Positions 1-7,994 of a stretch of 64,000 bases of DNA are shown piece by piece. The DNA comes from Halobacillus karajensis (lineage in GTDB: Bacteria > Bacillota > Bacilli > Bacillales > Halobacillaceae). Within the stretch, counting starts at the first letter, position 1; every line of letters starts with the position of its first letter. The stretch covers positions 360,875 through 424,874 of the forward strand of contig NZ_FNWW01000002.1 of assembly GCF_900108515.1 (NCBI RefSeq). Reading direction: 5' to 3'. The position numbers and the translations under genes are program-made. The notes under the pieces are model-generated. The model saw only the letters and a list, made by a program, of their open reading frames with translations. It had not been told where the DNA came from and did not search any database.

Positions 1-2
1 TT

Positions 3-389
3 CTCTCCTCTCAAATTAATCAGGTGTCAGGAGGGCGTATACCAAAGGATATCCTTATTTTGTCTGTAGCTTTAGGGGTGGGAGGGTTCGTGGCTCTGGC
101 TATGTTTCGGATCATTTTCAGTATTAATATCGTATATCTTCTTGCAGGGGGATATGCACTAGTCTTTATTCTTGCTGCTTTCACCCCATCTGTATTCGTG
201 CCGATTTCTTTTGACTCCGGTGGGGTCACAACTGGTCCCCTAACCGTGCCTTTTATTCTGTCCTTAGGCGTAGGGGCAGCTTCGGTAATGCGCGGAAAAT
301 CATCATCAAGTGATGGCTTCGGACTTGTGGCTTTAGCATCGATCGGCCCCATATTAGCTGTTCTCCTTCTGGGTGTGATTTACGGGTGA
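3..389 (+). CDS. DUF1538 family membrane protein, C-terminal part (gene enters from left edge)
   Basis: The frame is open to the window edge, so the true start lies outside; the GTG at 24 is internal. About 128 residues remain and they align along their length with the C-terminal half of the next gene. Both have several hydrophobic helices and the shared signature FDSGGV(T/A)TGP followed by DGFG(L/M)VAL. This is the DUF1538 family of integral membrane proteins. In Halomonas a DUF1538 pair, UmpA/UmpB, was described as a two-component Na+(Li+,K+)/H+ antiporter; applying that function here is inference. The stop overlaps the next start by 4 bases (GTGA), which points to translational coupling and a heteromeric complex. 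Confidence 0.8.
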   Translation, partial: LSSQINQVSGGRIPKDILILSVALGVGGFVALAMFRIIFSINIVYLLAGGYALVFILAAFTPSVFVPISFDSGGVTTGPLTVPFILSLGVGAASVMRGKSSSSDGFGLVALASIGPILAVLLLGVIYG

Positions 390-1156
390 ATATTAAAATA
401 TTTGAAGGTTTCTGGGGGGTTTTGTTGGATGTGGCTATGGCTCTTATTCCACTTTTTTTCTTATTCCTCATTTTCCAATTTATCTTTCTTAAACTCCCGT
501 GGGCGAAGTTACAAGATATTTTAATCGGTTTTACTCTCACCTATTTTGGACTGGCCCTTTTTTTACAAGGTGTTCATATCGGTTTTTTACCAGCAGGGGC
601 ACTGATGGGGGAGGAGCTCGGAAGCCTTCATCATCTTTGGTTGTTGATTCCAATCGGTTTTGTGCTCGGATTTGTAGCTGTATATGCAGAACCCGCGGTG
701 AGTGTTCTTACTCATCAGGTGGAAAGGGTATCTGGTGGTTATATTCCTAATAAAGTCCTGCTCTATACCTTATCTGTAGGGGTCGGACTTTCTATTGCTA
801 TTTCTATGATACGAATCCTCCTCGGCATCCCCCTTTGGTACTTTATTGTTCCTGGCTATATCTTCGTTTTAATCATCGTTAGATTTTCAACAAAAACTTT
901 TACATCGATCGCTTTTGATTCAGGTGGTGTGGCCACAGGTCCAATGACGGCCACCTTTATCTTAGCTCTCTTTGTGGGGATCTCATCTGTTATAGAGGGA
1001 CGGGATCCATTAGTAGATGGTTTTGGTATGGTAGCCCTTGTAGCGTTAGCCCCGATTTTATCCGTACTTACCCTCGGCATTATATATAGAAGAAAGGAGC
1101 AGGAGCAATATGATAAAGACCAAACCCGGACAAAAGCTCATCATAACCATCGTTAA
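386..1156 (+). CDS. DUF1538 family membrane protein, second subunit
   Basis: A 256-residue protein with about seven hydrophobic segments, starting at a GTG that overlaps the previous stop by 4 bases. The C-terminal half repeats the sequence of the upstream gene, including FDSGGVATGP near residue 177 and DGFGMVALVALAP near residue 211. The last 20 residues are charged and hydrophilic (KEQEQYDKDQ then a His-rich end) and are encoded in the overlap with the following PII-like gene. The family is known as a possible two-component cation/proton antiporter (UmpAB type); substrate here is unknown. The pair plus the PII gene look like one operon in which the PII protein could sense metabolites for the transporter. 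Confidence 0.8.
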   Translation: MNIKIFEGFWGVLLDVAMALIPLFFLFLIFQFIFLKLPWAKLQDILIGFTLTYFGLALFLQGVHIGFLPAGALMGEELGSLHHLWLLIPIGFVLGFVAVYAEPAVSVLTHQVERVSGGYIPNKVLLYTLSVGVGLSIAISMIRILLGIPLWYFIVPGYIFVLIIVRFSTKTFTSIAFDSGGVATGPMTATFILALFVGISSVIEGRDPLVDGFGMVALVALAPILSVLTLGIIYRRKEQEQYDKDQTRTKAHHNHR

Positions 1157-1838
1157 AAAAGAAAAAGCAAAAAGAGTCATTCATGCTTCCACATTAGCGG
1201 GAGCACAGGGGGGGACAACTTTTTTTGGAAAAGGGTTTCGAATGGATGAAAAAAAACGGTTCCTGGGAATTCCGGTAGAAAGAGAGCGGGAAGTCATATT
1301 GACGCTTGTTTCCGATTCCATATATGCACGAGTAATGAATGCAATCACAAAGGCAGTAAAATTGAATAGACCGAGACACGGCATCGGTTTTGTTATTGAT
1401 ACGAAGAATGTAAGCGGCATCAACCATTTGATTGGTTTAGGGTTGGAGTCTATGCAAAATGAGAGTAAGGAAGGGATGCCATTGAAAAAGCAATCACTGT
1501 CTTATGATTTAATCGTGACAATTGTGAATAAAGGAGATGCAGAAAAAGTCGTCGATGCCTCTAGAGAGGCTGGTGCAGAAGGAGGGACAATCATAACGGG
1601 TCGGGGGACCGGGATACATGAAAAAGCAAAACTCTTTAATATTTTGATCGAACCAGAAAAAGAAGCGGTCTTGACACTAATCGTGAAGAAGAAGTGTAAT
1701 CAAGTACTAAAGGCGATCGAGCAAGGAGCTAGATTGGATGAGCCGGGCCGGGGGATTGCCTTTGTTTTGAATGTAGAAGAGACGGTTGGCATTAATCATA
1801 TACTAAATAATCAAATGAAAGATGATATGAAGGAGTAG
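1110..1838 (+). CDS. Tandem PII-like signalling protein
   Basis: A 242-residue cytoplasmic protein made of two similar PII-type domains, roughly residues 8-110 and 124-232. Each copy shows the PII pattern: a first strand (LIITIVKK / LIVTIVNK), a helix, GA(Q/E)GGT before the T-loop position, a strand ending in VILTLV / VLTLIV, a second helix and a final GIGFV / GIAFV strand with GINHL/GINHI. PII proteins form trimers that bind nucleotides and 2-oxoglutarate and often gate transporters. The ATG at 1110 has a good AAAGGAG site at 1093-1099, so the gene overlaps the DUF1538 gene by 47 bases. The context argues that it regulates the DUF1538 pair; that is inference. A two-domain chain instead of the usual single one of about 112 residues is the odd point. 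Confidence 0.8.
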   Translation: MIKTKPGQKLIITIVKKEKAKRVIHASTLAGAQGGTTFFGKGFRMDEKKRFLGIPVEREREVILTLVSDSIYARVMNAITKAVKLNRPRHGIGFVIDTKNVSGINHLIGLGLESMQNESKEGMPLKKQSLSYDLIVTIVNKGDAEKVVDASREAGAEGGTIITGRGTGIHEKAKLFNILIEPEKEAVLTLIVKKKCNQVLKAIEQGARLDEPGRGIAFVLNVEETVGINHILNNQMKDDMKE

Positions 1839-1869
1839 TCGCCTTCAACAGGTTTACTTTAAGAATAGG

Positions 1870-1920
1870 AGCCCCTTTTTGATGTTCCAAGGGAAGTTTC
1901 TGGAATTGAAGAAGGGGCAC
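1870..1920 (+). terminator. Weak hairpin after the PII gene
   Basis: GCCCCTT at about 1871 pairs with AAGGGGC at about 1912-1918 across a long loop. There is no proper T-run after the second arm, so termination here is only possible. Confidence 0.3.
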
Positions 1921-2048
1921 CATTACTGGAGTCGTCGCTTTTATACCGCTTTTTCATAAAAGTTATTTATTCAAGCTGAATACTCAAAAGGGATGTTGGG
2001 ATGGAAATGTAGGAAGCGGAATATCTCCAAAGAGAAAGGGGACTGCAG

Positions 2049-2444
2049 ATGAGACGCTTGTTTATTCTAATTATAAGTGTGTTGGCCATTCTCCCTGGAT
2101 GTTCTTCGAATAAAGATAAACTGATTAATGAGTTGAAATCAGAAAGAGAAGACAGATACAGTGTCCTTGCATTTAAAAGTGAAGAGGTTTCGGAAGAAAA
2201 ATTTCAAGCGGAAATCAATCAAACCTTTAACGATCCGGAAATATGGGAGAACAAACTGTACGCTTTTGAAGTCTTTGTTACGATTCCAACAGAACCCTAT
2301 AATTATAAGAAACTATTGGAAATCGAAGAACTCCCTCAATATATAGTGCTTGATACAGAAGAAATCGTCTTTCGATCTAATGATATAGAAGAATTAGAAA
2401 GTTTCTTGCTTGGTGATGAGTATTCAGCTCATGACCATCATTAA
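2049..2444 (+). CDS. Putative lipoprotein, function unknown
   Basis: A 131-residue protein with a short charged start (MRRL), a hydrophobic stretch and the lipobox LPGC at residues 15-18, so it should be cleaved at Cys18 and anchored to the outer face of the membrane. The mature part is acidic, with no domain I recognise, and ends in HDHH, which might bind metal. GGGGACTGCAG just before the ATG supplies a ribosome site. It stands alone after the DUF1538 operon, about 200 bases downstream, and is followed by a hairpin. Confidence 0.7.
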   Translation: MRRLFILIISVLAILPGCSSNKDKLINELKSEREDRYSVLAFKSEEVSEEKFQAEINQTFNDPEIWENKLYAFEVFVTIPTEPYNYKKLLEIEELPQYIVLDTEEIVFRSNDIEELESFLLGDEYSAHDHH

Positions 2445-2448
2445 AAAA

Positions 2449-2470
2449 GCGGAAGATATGAACTTCCGCC
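2449..2470 (+). terminator. Hairpin terminator after lipoprotein gene
   Basis: GCGGAAG (2449-2455) pairs with CTTCCGC (2463-2469). An A-run precedes and only a short T-run follows at about 2472-2475, so it could also act on the opposite strand. Confidence 0.5.
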
Positions 2471-2652
2471 CTGTTTCAATTCACATGTTAAATATTATGA
2501 AAAAGGTCTTCTTCGTGAACATGATTCGAGATTTTGAATAAATCTAAGGGAATAATGGTAGGTTCCCGGAGTTTAAACCGGTAAAATAAAAGGATTCCTG
2601 TGCTGATCATTCAAGATAGGAAGCATTAAGAGATTTTAATAGAACTCATCAC

Positions 2653-2838
2653 TTAAAAAGATTTTGTGTGTTTAGGGTCGTGCGATTTTTTTCCTGCTCC
2701 TTCAGAACGGTATATTTCTTCGAAAGTCTCTTTACTTTCATTTGCCATATTGACATGGGGCTGGCTTTTTCTTTTCCGATCAAAGTAAATGGAAAGAGCA
2801 ATTAACCCAGCAGGAATAAGCAGCAATAGCCATAACAT
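2653..2838 (-). CDS. Small single-pass membrane protein, unknown function
   Basis: A 61-residue protein with one N-terminal hydrophobic helix (residues 1-18, Leu/Ile rich) followed by a basic and then acidic hydrophilic tail. AAGGAGGT lies 9 bases before the ATG, a very strong ribosome site, which is the main reason to accept so short a gene. No known family recognised. It is monocistronic on the minus strand between two plus-strand lipoprotein-like genes. Confidence 0.65.
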   Translation of the reverse strand: MLWLLLLIPAGLIALSIYFDRKRKSQPHVNMANESKETFEEIYRSEGAGKKSHDPKHTKSF

Positions 2839-3099
2839 GGGAAGTACCTCCTTATGGTTTTGGCTTATATATATCCTATTCCCGTTTTTATTTTATTTAT
2901 TCCGATAAAAATAAACGGATCAATACAACCGCTAGATTATACTATTATCTAAAGCAGATTCGATGACACGCTCCCTGTTTTACTTTAGTCCAGCTTACGG
3001 CTGCCCTAACAAGCCAGAATATTCAACGAAAGGATTCCTTTTTTTAGTATCTGCTGCATAGGATGCTTGTACATAAACTTATAGGTGGAGGTCAGCGGA

Positions 3100-3417
3100 A
3101 TGAAAAAAATTTATTCAGTCTTGGTCCTTTTCGCTATCTTTGTTGTTATTGGGTACATGGATTCACCGAATCAAAAACCAGAGGACTCTATTCACTATCC
3201 TTTAAGTACGGATGAAAAAGAAAAGGAAACGGTAGCCGTGGAAGGAAATTCTGCATTTACGACAATGGAGTTGGAGCTCGTTCAAGAAGGGACAAAAATG
3301 GTGGATGGGGCTAAGGTGGAGGCCTATCGCGAATATGAAATATATAAAAATTCTGATGGGAAAGTGATTAAGAAAGTGCCGACCGATCACTATCAATATT
3401 TAAAGTACAAAGACTGA
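3100..3417 (+). CDS. Small secreted or membrane-anchored protein, unknown function
   Basis: I chose the ATG at 3100 (105 residues) rather than the GTG at 3085, because GGAGGT at 3087-3092 sits at the right distance only for the ATG. The protein has an N-terminal hydrophobic segment (residues 4-20) acting as signal or anchor, without a lipobox Cys, and then a soluble domain of alternating charged residues. No family recognised. The stop codon runs directly into a strong bidirectional terminator. Confidence 0.65.
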   Translation: MKKIYSVLVLFAIFVVIGYMDSPNQKPEDSIHYPLSTDEKEKETVAVEGNSAFTTMELELVQEGTKMVDGAKVEAYREYEIYKNSDGKVIKKVPTDHYQYLKYKD

Positions 3418-3452
3418 AAAAGGACACTACTGTAATCTGTAGTGTCCTTTTT
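3417..3452. terminator. Bidirectional terminator between convergent genes
   Basis: AAAAAGGACACTAC (3417-3430) pairs perfectly with GTAGTGTCCTTTTT (3439-3452) around an 8-base loop. A-run and T-run on the two sides let it serve both the plus-strand gene and the minus-strand acetyltransferase gene. Confidence 0.9.
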
Positions 3453-3454
3453 CG

Positions 3455-3961
3455 TTATAACGATTTCTGGAAGGCCATAACGGTGATTCCGTCATTGGCA
3501 GGTTCAAAGTCGTGCTGCGGGATCCTAACGAACCCGAAGTTTTTATACAGGGCAATCGCTCCCTTCATGAATTCCCCTGTATGAAGGCCGATGGCAGGAT
3601 AACCTTTTGCTTTAGCCCTATGAATACATTCTTCCATTAATGCTGACGCGACTCCAATCCCCCGTGCTTGAGGTATAACAGAAAGAACGCGGATTTCGGG
3701 ATAATCAAGCGCCGCAACCAATCCTTCATAAGCATCTGTTTTAGCTGGGAATAGGGCTACGCTGCCTAACATGTCCCCATTTATTTCAGCAATCAGGAGT
3801 TCTACACCTGGTTGTTGATCTGCATTAGATGAGATGGTTGTCTTTAAAGCTTGCCAATGTTCTTCTGGGATGGCCCCTCGATGATCCTCATAGGCGGACA
3901 CCCGCTGCATACGGATTTCAGGTAGTTCTTCTTTTAATGCTTCTCTAACTAAAATCTTCAT
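3455..3961 (-). CDS. GNAT family N-acetyltransferase
   Basis: The start was set at 3961 (168 residues, MKILVREA), because AAAGGAG sits 6 bases upstream of that ATG; a longer frame to 4033 lacks a ribosome site. The acetyl-CoA binding motif is present as VIPQARGIGVASALMEECI near residues 98-116 (the R/Q-x-x-G-x-G/A signature), followed by the typical C-terminal GFVRIPQHDF. Substrate is unknown. It is a single gene closed by the bidirectional terminator at 3417-3452. Confidence 0.8.
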   Translation of the reverse strand: MKILVREALKEELPEIRMQRVSAYEDHRGAIPEEHWQALKTTISSNADQQPGVELLIAEINGDMLGSVALFPAKTDAYEGLVAALDYPEIRVLSVIPQARGIGVASALMEECIHRAKAKGYPAIGLHTGEFMKGAIALYKNFGFVRIPQHDFEPANDGITVMAFQKSL

Positions 3962-4384
3962 GATGTTCTCCTTTAATAACAAAGCTTTGCGTGCCAGTAA
4001 GGCATTTAAGTGGAATATATTAGTTGAATCCATTTCTACATAGAATCCAATATATTAGGTTACATGAAAATAACTCAAATTTGTACCATTTTACGAGAAA
4101 AATGTGGCTTATGGCAATAATTGAAAAAAGACATGAAGTTCTAACAAATAAAGAATAGGGGTAAAATGGGCCCCTAAGTGATGAGTCTAAGGAAATCTAG
4201 TTATAGATTAAATCTGTAAGAAAGATAAAGCAGCCTTCAACGCCCTATCATCGATATAGAAAATGGAACGGCTCCGGAAAGGACTGATCAAATTCCACCC
4301 TTGAACCGATCTCTTATGGCTATGAATCTACCCTATAATCCTGTACATTGGAGATAGAGGAGATTGGAGAAATGGAGGAGAATT
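3962..4384. other. Intergenic stretch between divergent genes
   Basis: About 420 bases without a credible gene. It should contain the promoters of the acetyltransferase (minus) and of the dehydrogenase (plus). I see no riboswitch signature or strong hairpin here. Confidence 0.4.
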
Positions 4385-5335
4385 ATGAGAATATTGATTA
4401 GTGAAGTGATATGGCAAGAAGGAATTGACGTCTTGGAAGAACAAGGGTTTGAAGTCGTATATGATGACAAACTTTGGGAAGACCGTGCACGTTTACGGGA
4501 GGAAGTAACGAAGGTGGATGCATGGATTGTCCGCAATCAAACAAAGGTGGATAGCGAATTATTGGAAAGGGGGACAAACCTCAAAGTGATTGGTCGTCTT
4601 GGTGTTGGCCTTGATAATATTGATATAAAAGCGTGTGAAGAGAAAGAGATCAAAGTGGTATACGCAAAGAATGCGAACGCGACATCGGTAGCAGAATACG
4701 TGATGAGCGCTGTTCTCTCTTCTAACCGGTCATTATTTGAAGCAAATAAAGATGTAGAAAAAGGAACCTGGGACCGTAAAGTACATACAGGCTTTGAAAT
4801 TTCAAGGAGAACCATTGGACTCGTTGGACTTGGAGAAATTGCTCATCGAGTGGCTAAGAGGGCGCAAGCGTTTGGTATGAAAGTTATTGGATACGATCCT
4901 TTTATTACAGAATATGACAATATTGTCTCGGAAACAGGAGTAGTGGTGAAAAATTCCATAGAGGAACTTCTAGCTGCCTGTGATTTTGTTTCTATCCATG
5001 TACCCTTGAACGCATCCACAGAAAATCTCATCAACTCAAACACACTACGGCTTATGAAACCGAATGCTTACCTAATTAATACTTCAAGAGGTGGAATCGT
5101 TGACGAGAGGGCACTCGCTAAAGCATTGAGAGAACATCACTTGGCTGGTGCCTACTTGGATGTATTAGCAAAAGAACCAGTGGATCCGAATCATCCATTA
5201 CTTCCTTTACCCAACGCTTTTATTACGCCTCACATCGCTGGGCTGACGGAAGAGTCACAGGTGAGAACGTCCGTGTTAGTGGCGAAAGAAGTAACGAAAA
5301 TTCTCAAAGGAGATCCTTCACTCTGCATTGTATAA
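4385..5335 (+). CDS. D-isomer-specific 2-hydroxyacid dehydrogenase
   Basis: A 316-residue NAD(P)-dependent dehydrogenase from the ATG at 4385, which has GGAGGAG (4374-4380) just before it; a TTG seven codons upstream is less likely. The Rossmann motif is GLGEIAHRVAKRA (about residue 145), and the catalytic Arg (TSRGGIVDE), Glu (KEPVDPNHPL) and His (TPHIAGLTEE) are all present. The family reduces 2-keto acids to D-2-hydroxy acids or the reverse. Length and the VVYAKNANATSVAEYV region resemble the phosphoglycerate dehydrogenase-like branch, but no C-terminal ACT domain is present. The next gene, a DUF1445 protein, starts 55 bases downstream, suggesting a two-gene catabolic operon for an unknown hydroxy acid. 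Confidence 0.8.
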   Translation: MRILISEVIWQEGIDVLEEQGFEVVYDDKLWEDRARLREEVTKVDAWIVRNQTKVDSELLERGTNLKVIGRLGVGLDNIDIKACEEKEIKVVYAKNANATSVAEYVMSAVLSSNRSLFEANKDVEKGTWDRKVHTGFEISRRTIGLVGLGEIAHRVAKRAQAFGMKVIGYDPFITEYDNIVSETGVVVKNSIEELLAACDFVSIHVPLNASTENLINSNTLRLMKPNAYLINTSRGGIVDERALAKALREHHLAGAYLDVLAKEPVDPNHPLLPLPNAFITPHIAGLTEESQVRTSVLVAKEVTKILKGDPSLCIV

Positions 5336-5390
5336 TCTTATGAAACATTTTGAGTACAGAAAAGAATCTTACTATGAAGAGGTGAAAGGT

Positions 5391-6173
5391 ATGGATCCAC
5401 TGAAAGAACGATTGCATTTTAGAAAGGAAGAAAAAACTGGGACGACCTCTGGATTATGTGAAAAATATATTCAAACCAATCTCGTGACACTGCCAAAGAC
5501 ATATGCTTTTGATTTTCTCTTGTTTTGCATAAGGAATCCTAAGCCATGTCCATTAATAGAAGTAATGGAACCAGGGCAAACGATTCCCAAGGCGGCAGAT
5601 GCGGATATTCGGACAGACTTACCACGTTACCGAATTTATCGTGAGGGGCAACTCTCTGAGGAAGTATTGAATATAGAGGGTGTTTGGCAGGATGATTTCG
5701 TAACTTTTCTCATAGGGTGCAGCTTTACATTTGAAAAAGCTTTACTTGATGGTGGTATCCCGTTGTTTCATCAGCAACAGAAAAAAGTGGTGCCCATGTA
5801 TGATACAACCATCCCGCTGGAGGAATCAGGAATTTTTAAGGGGAGGATGGTTGTTAGTATGAGGGCTGTTCCCAACCATTTCGTAGACCGGGCTCTCGAA
5901 ATCTCCCATCGATTTGAAGATTCTCATGGAAGTCCTGTTCATATTGGAACTCCTGAAGAAATTGGAATTAAAGATCTTTCAAATCCAGATTATGGAGAGG
6001 CAGTGGATTTTGACCCTGCTACATCCACACCTTTATTTTGGGCGTGTGGAGTGACGCCGCAAAACGCAGCTTTGCAAGCAAAACCATCCATCATGATTAC
6101 ACATGCTCCAGGACATATGTTTATAACCGATCAATTGGATCAGAATTATTCATGGGCTTTAGATAATAAATAA
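5391..6173 (+). CDS. DUF1445 / UPF0317 family putative hydro-lyase
   Basis: A 260-residue soluble protein of the family that includes Bacillus YcsI. Family hallmarks visible are TSGLCEKYIQTNLV near the start, DFLLFCIRNPKPCPLIEV, ADIRTDLPRYRIY, the GCSFTFE segment and the C-terminal CGVTPQNA..ITHAPGHMFITD. An in-frame extension upstream to 5328 would overlap the dehydrogenase gene, but the ATG at 5391 with AAGAGGTG at 5378-5383 gives the usual family length. The family is described as putative hydro-lyase and shows homology to D-glutamate cyclase; the exact reaction here is unknown. Co-transcription with a 2-hydroxyacid dehydrogenase supports a role in hydroxy or amino acid breakdown. Confidence 0.8.
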   Translation: MDPLKERLHFRKEEKTGTTSGLCEKYIQTNLVTLPKTYAFDFLLFCIRNPKPCPLIEVMEPGQTIPKAADADIRTDLPRYRIYREGQLSEEVLNIEGVWQDDFVTFLIGCSFTFEKALLDGGIPLFHQQQKKVVPMYDTTIPLEESGIFKGRMVVSMRAVPNHFVDRALEISHRFEDSHGSPVHIGTPEEIGIKDLSNPDYGEAVDFDPATSTPLFWACGVTPQNAALQAKPSIMITHAPGHMFITDQLDQNYSWALDNK

Positions 6174-6195
6174 CCGTTTTCTATGACCTCAATAT

Positions 6196-6298
6196 ACCGA
6201 CATATCCAATTTATGGGCAGATAGGGATGTCGGTAACACCTCTATACCTAGAAAAGGGTGAAAAACTTGCATTGCTGGTTTGCAAATGATAAGTTTTT
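6196..6298 (+). other. Two hairpins ahead of the PRPP synthetase-like gene
   Basis: ACCGACAT (6196-6203) pairs with ATGTCGGT (6227-6234), and AAAAACTT (6261-6268) pairs with AAGTTTTT (6291-6298). The second resembles a terminator placed 36 bases before the start codon, so a leader attenuator is possible. Neither matches a riboswitch I know. Confidence 0.35.
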
Positions 6299-6334
6299 CT
6301 TTGATAACTTCTTTTTAATACAGGAGAGATACAT

Positions 6335-7279
6335 ATGGACACGCAATCAGAAATGAAGCTCTTTACGTTGAATTCCAACGAACCTCTGGCCCAGGAAATT
6401 TCTGAAATTCTGGAGGTACCTTTAGGAAAAAGTTCGGTCGTCCGATTTAGTGATGGTGAAATGCAAGTCAATATTGAAGAAAGTGTTCGAGGAGACGATA
6501 TTTATCTCGTTCAATCGACATCCCAACCCGTGAATGAACACGTGATGGAATTATTGATTATGGTAGACGCTTTGAAGCGCGCATCGGCTAAAACCATTAA
6601 TGTCGTCATTCCTTATTACGGATATGCCAGGCAGGACCGCAAAGCACGGCCCCGGGAACCAATCACAGCGAAATTATTGGCAAATTTATTAGAGAAAGCT
6701 GGAGTATCAAGGGTGATCACCTTGGACCTGCATGCTCCTCAAATCCAAGGGTTCTTTAATATCCCTGTTGACCAACTTCTTGGTATCCCAATTTTAGGGG
6801 AACATTTCAAATCCAAGGAGATTGATGACCTTGTTGTCGTTGCTCCAAATACGAATGGTCTCAACCGTGTTAGGAAAATGGCCAATATCCTGGATGCGCC
6901 CCTTGCGTTTATCGATAAGCGTCAGCCTGAGCCAAATATGCCAGAAGTAAGAAATGTCGTCGGAGCAGTAGAAGGGAAAAACGTTATTATTGTTGATGAT
7001 ATGATGGACACTGCTGATACCGTTACCGTAGCTGCTGAGATTCTTTACGAAAATGGAGTTCATGACATTTATGCATGTGGGACGCATGCGGTTTTCTCTG
7101 ATCCAGCCGTTATTAAAGTGGAACAGTCGCCAATTAAGGAGTTAGTGATTACTAACTCAATCTTCCAGCCCGAAGAAAAACGATTGGAAAAGATTACGAC
7201 TCTTTCTGTTGCACCATTGTTAGCGGATGCGTTATTACGAGTTCAACATGAGCATTCTGTGAGTGTGTTGTTTGATTAA
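6335..7279 (+). CDS. Divergent ribose-phosphate pyrophosphokinase (PRPP synthetase) paralogue
   Basis: A 314-residue protein with clear class I PRPP synthetase layout: [15 protein letters not shown] near residue 36, [21 protein letters not shown] near 98, [11 protein letters not shown] near 131, and [12 protein letters not shown] near the end. The enzyme makes PRPP from ribose 5-phosphate and ATP for nucleotide synthesis. Two conserved sites deviate: the usual SPDxGGxxRAR flag is [11 protein letters not shown] here, losing Asp, and the PRPP loop DDxIDTAGT is DDMMDTADT, with Gly to Asp. The gene is monocistronic, not next to glmU as housekeeping prs usually is, and an ATG at 6335 follows AGGAGAG. 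It may be a specialised or regulatory paralogue; activity is uncertain. Confidence 0.75.
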   Translation: MDTQSEMKLFTLNSNEPLAQEISEILEVPLGKSSVVRFSDGEMQVNIEESVRGDDIYLVQSTSQPVNEHVMELLIMVDALKRASAKTINVVIPYYGYARQDRKARPREPITAKLLANLLEKAGVSRVITLDLHAPQIQGFFNIPVDQLLGIPILGEHFKSKEIDDLVVVAPNTNGLNRVRKMANILDAPLAFIDKRQPEPNMPEVRNVVGAVEGKNVIIVDDMMDTADTVTVAAEILYENGVHDIYACGTHAVFSDPAVIKVEQSPIKELVITNSIFQPEEKRLEKITTLSVAPLLADALLRVQHEHSVSVLFD

Positions 7280-7299
7280 AATAGAGAAAAGCATTTACT

Positions 7300-7330
7300 A
7301 AGCACCTCATTTAGAAGGGGTGCTTTTTTT
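7300..7330 (+). terminator. Terminator of the PRPP synthetase-like gene
   Basis: AAGCACC (7300-7306) pairs with GGTGCTT (7319-7325) and is followed by a run of T. Confidence 0.85.
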
Positions 7331-7994
7331 ATGGTGAATTTCATATCGAACCATGGTGTATATCATATACTATGGGTTTTGACCTTAGCTAGAAACGTAA
7401 CATGGTTTATCGCTATCCATGACTACGGTTTTGGATCCTTAGTGATGGTCAATTCTTTCATATTAAGTTCATTACCTATATATTAGACCTATTCAAGCTT
7501 AATTGGGAACCCGTATCCTTTTGGGGTACCATTAGGACTTTTAAAAAAATTACGATATCGAGTATCAGTGATGGCTTTATAAAAAACAAACGAGGTCTAT
7601 CTAATTTAAGCACGAATATTGAATTCGATCTGTTGCATGAATAGTAACTATGTCTCTGAAACAGCTCATGTCCTAACATGAGCTGTTTTGTCATATTCAC
7701 ATAATAAGAAATAGCAAAAGTATTGATGAATGGCTGGGATGTTATAGAATTATAACTCACAGTTAATGAGACTGCTTTAATCATCATTTGCTTCAACATC
7801 CTATGAATCCTTGTCAAACTTTGACTTTGACGTGTTGTACGAACATCTATATAATTAATCACTATGTGTAAAAAGTCGCAGAACAAGAGGGGTCTTCATT
7901 TTCTGAACGTTTAAAGAACAAAACAATTTTATATTCGTCATAGATTTACAAATAATCTTAACTATCACAGGTTAAAAAACCTAGGAGGAAAATA
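7331..7994. other. 660-base intergenic stretch with a terminator-like hairpin
   Basis: A 136-codon minus-strand frame at 7476-7886 has no ribosome site and no recognisable family, so I do not call it. The one clear element is a perfect hairpin, ACAGCTCATGT (7661-7671) with ACATGAGCTGT (7676-7686) and a 4-base loop, followed by TTTTG. It could end a transcript from a lost gene. The last 100 bases must carry the promoter of the BCCT gene. Confidence 0.4.

Noticed and set aside
7476..7886. 136-codon minus-strand open frame
   Set aside because: No ribosome site, no recognisable family, and it runs through a terminator-like hairpin.
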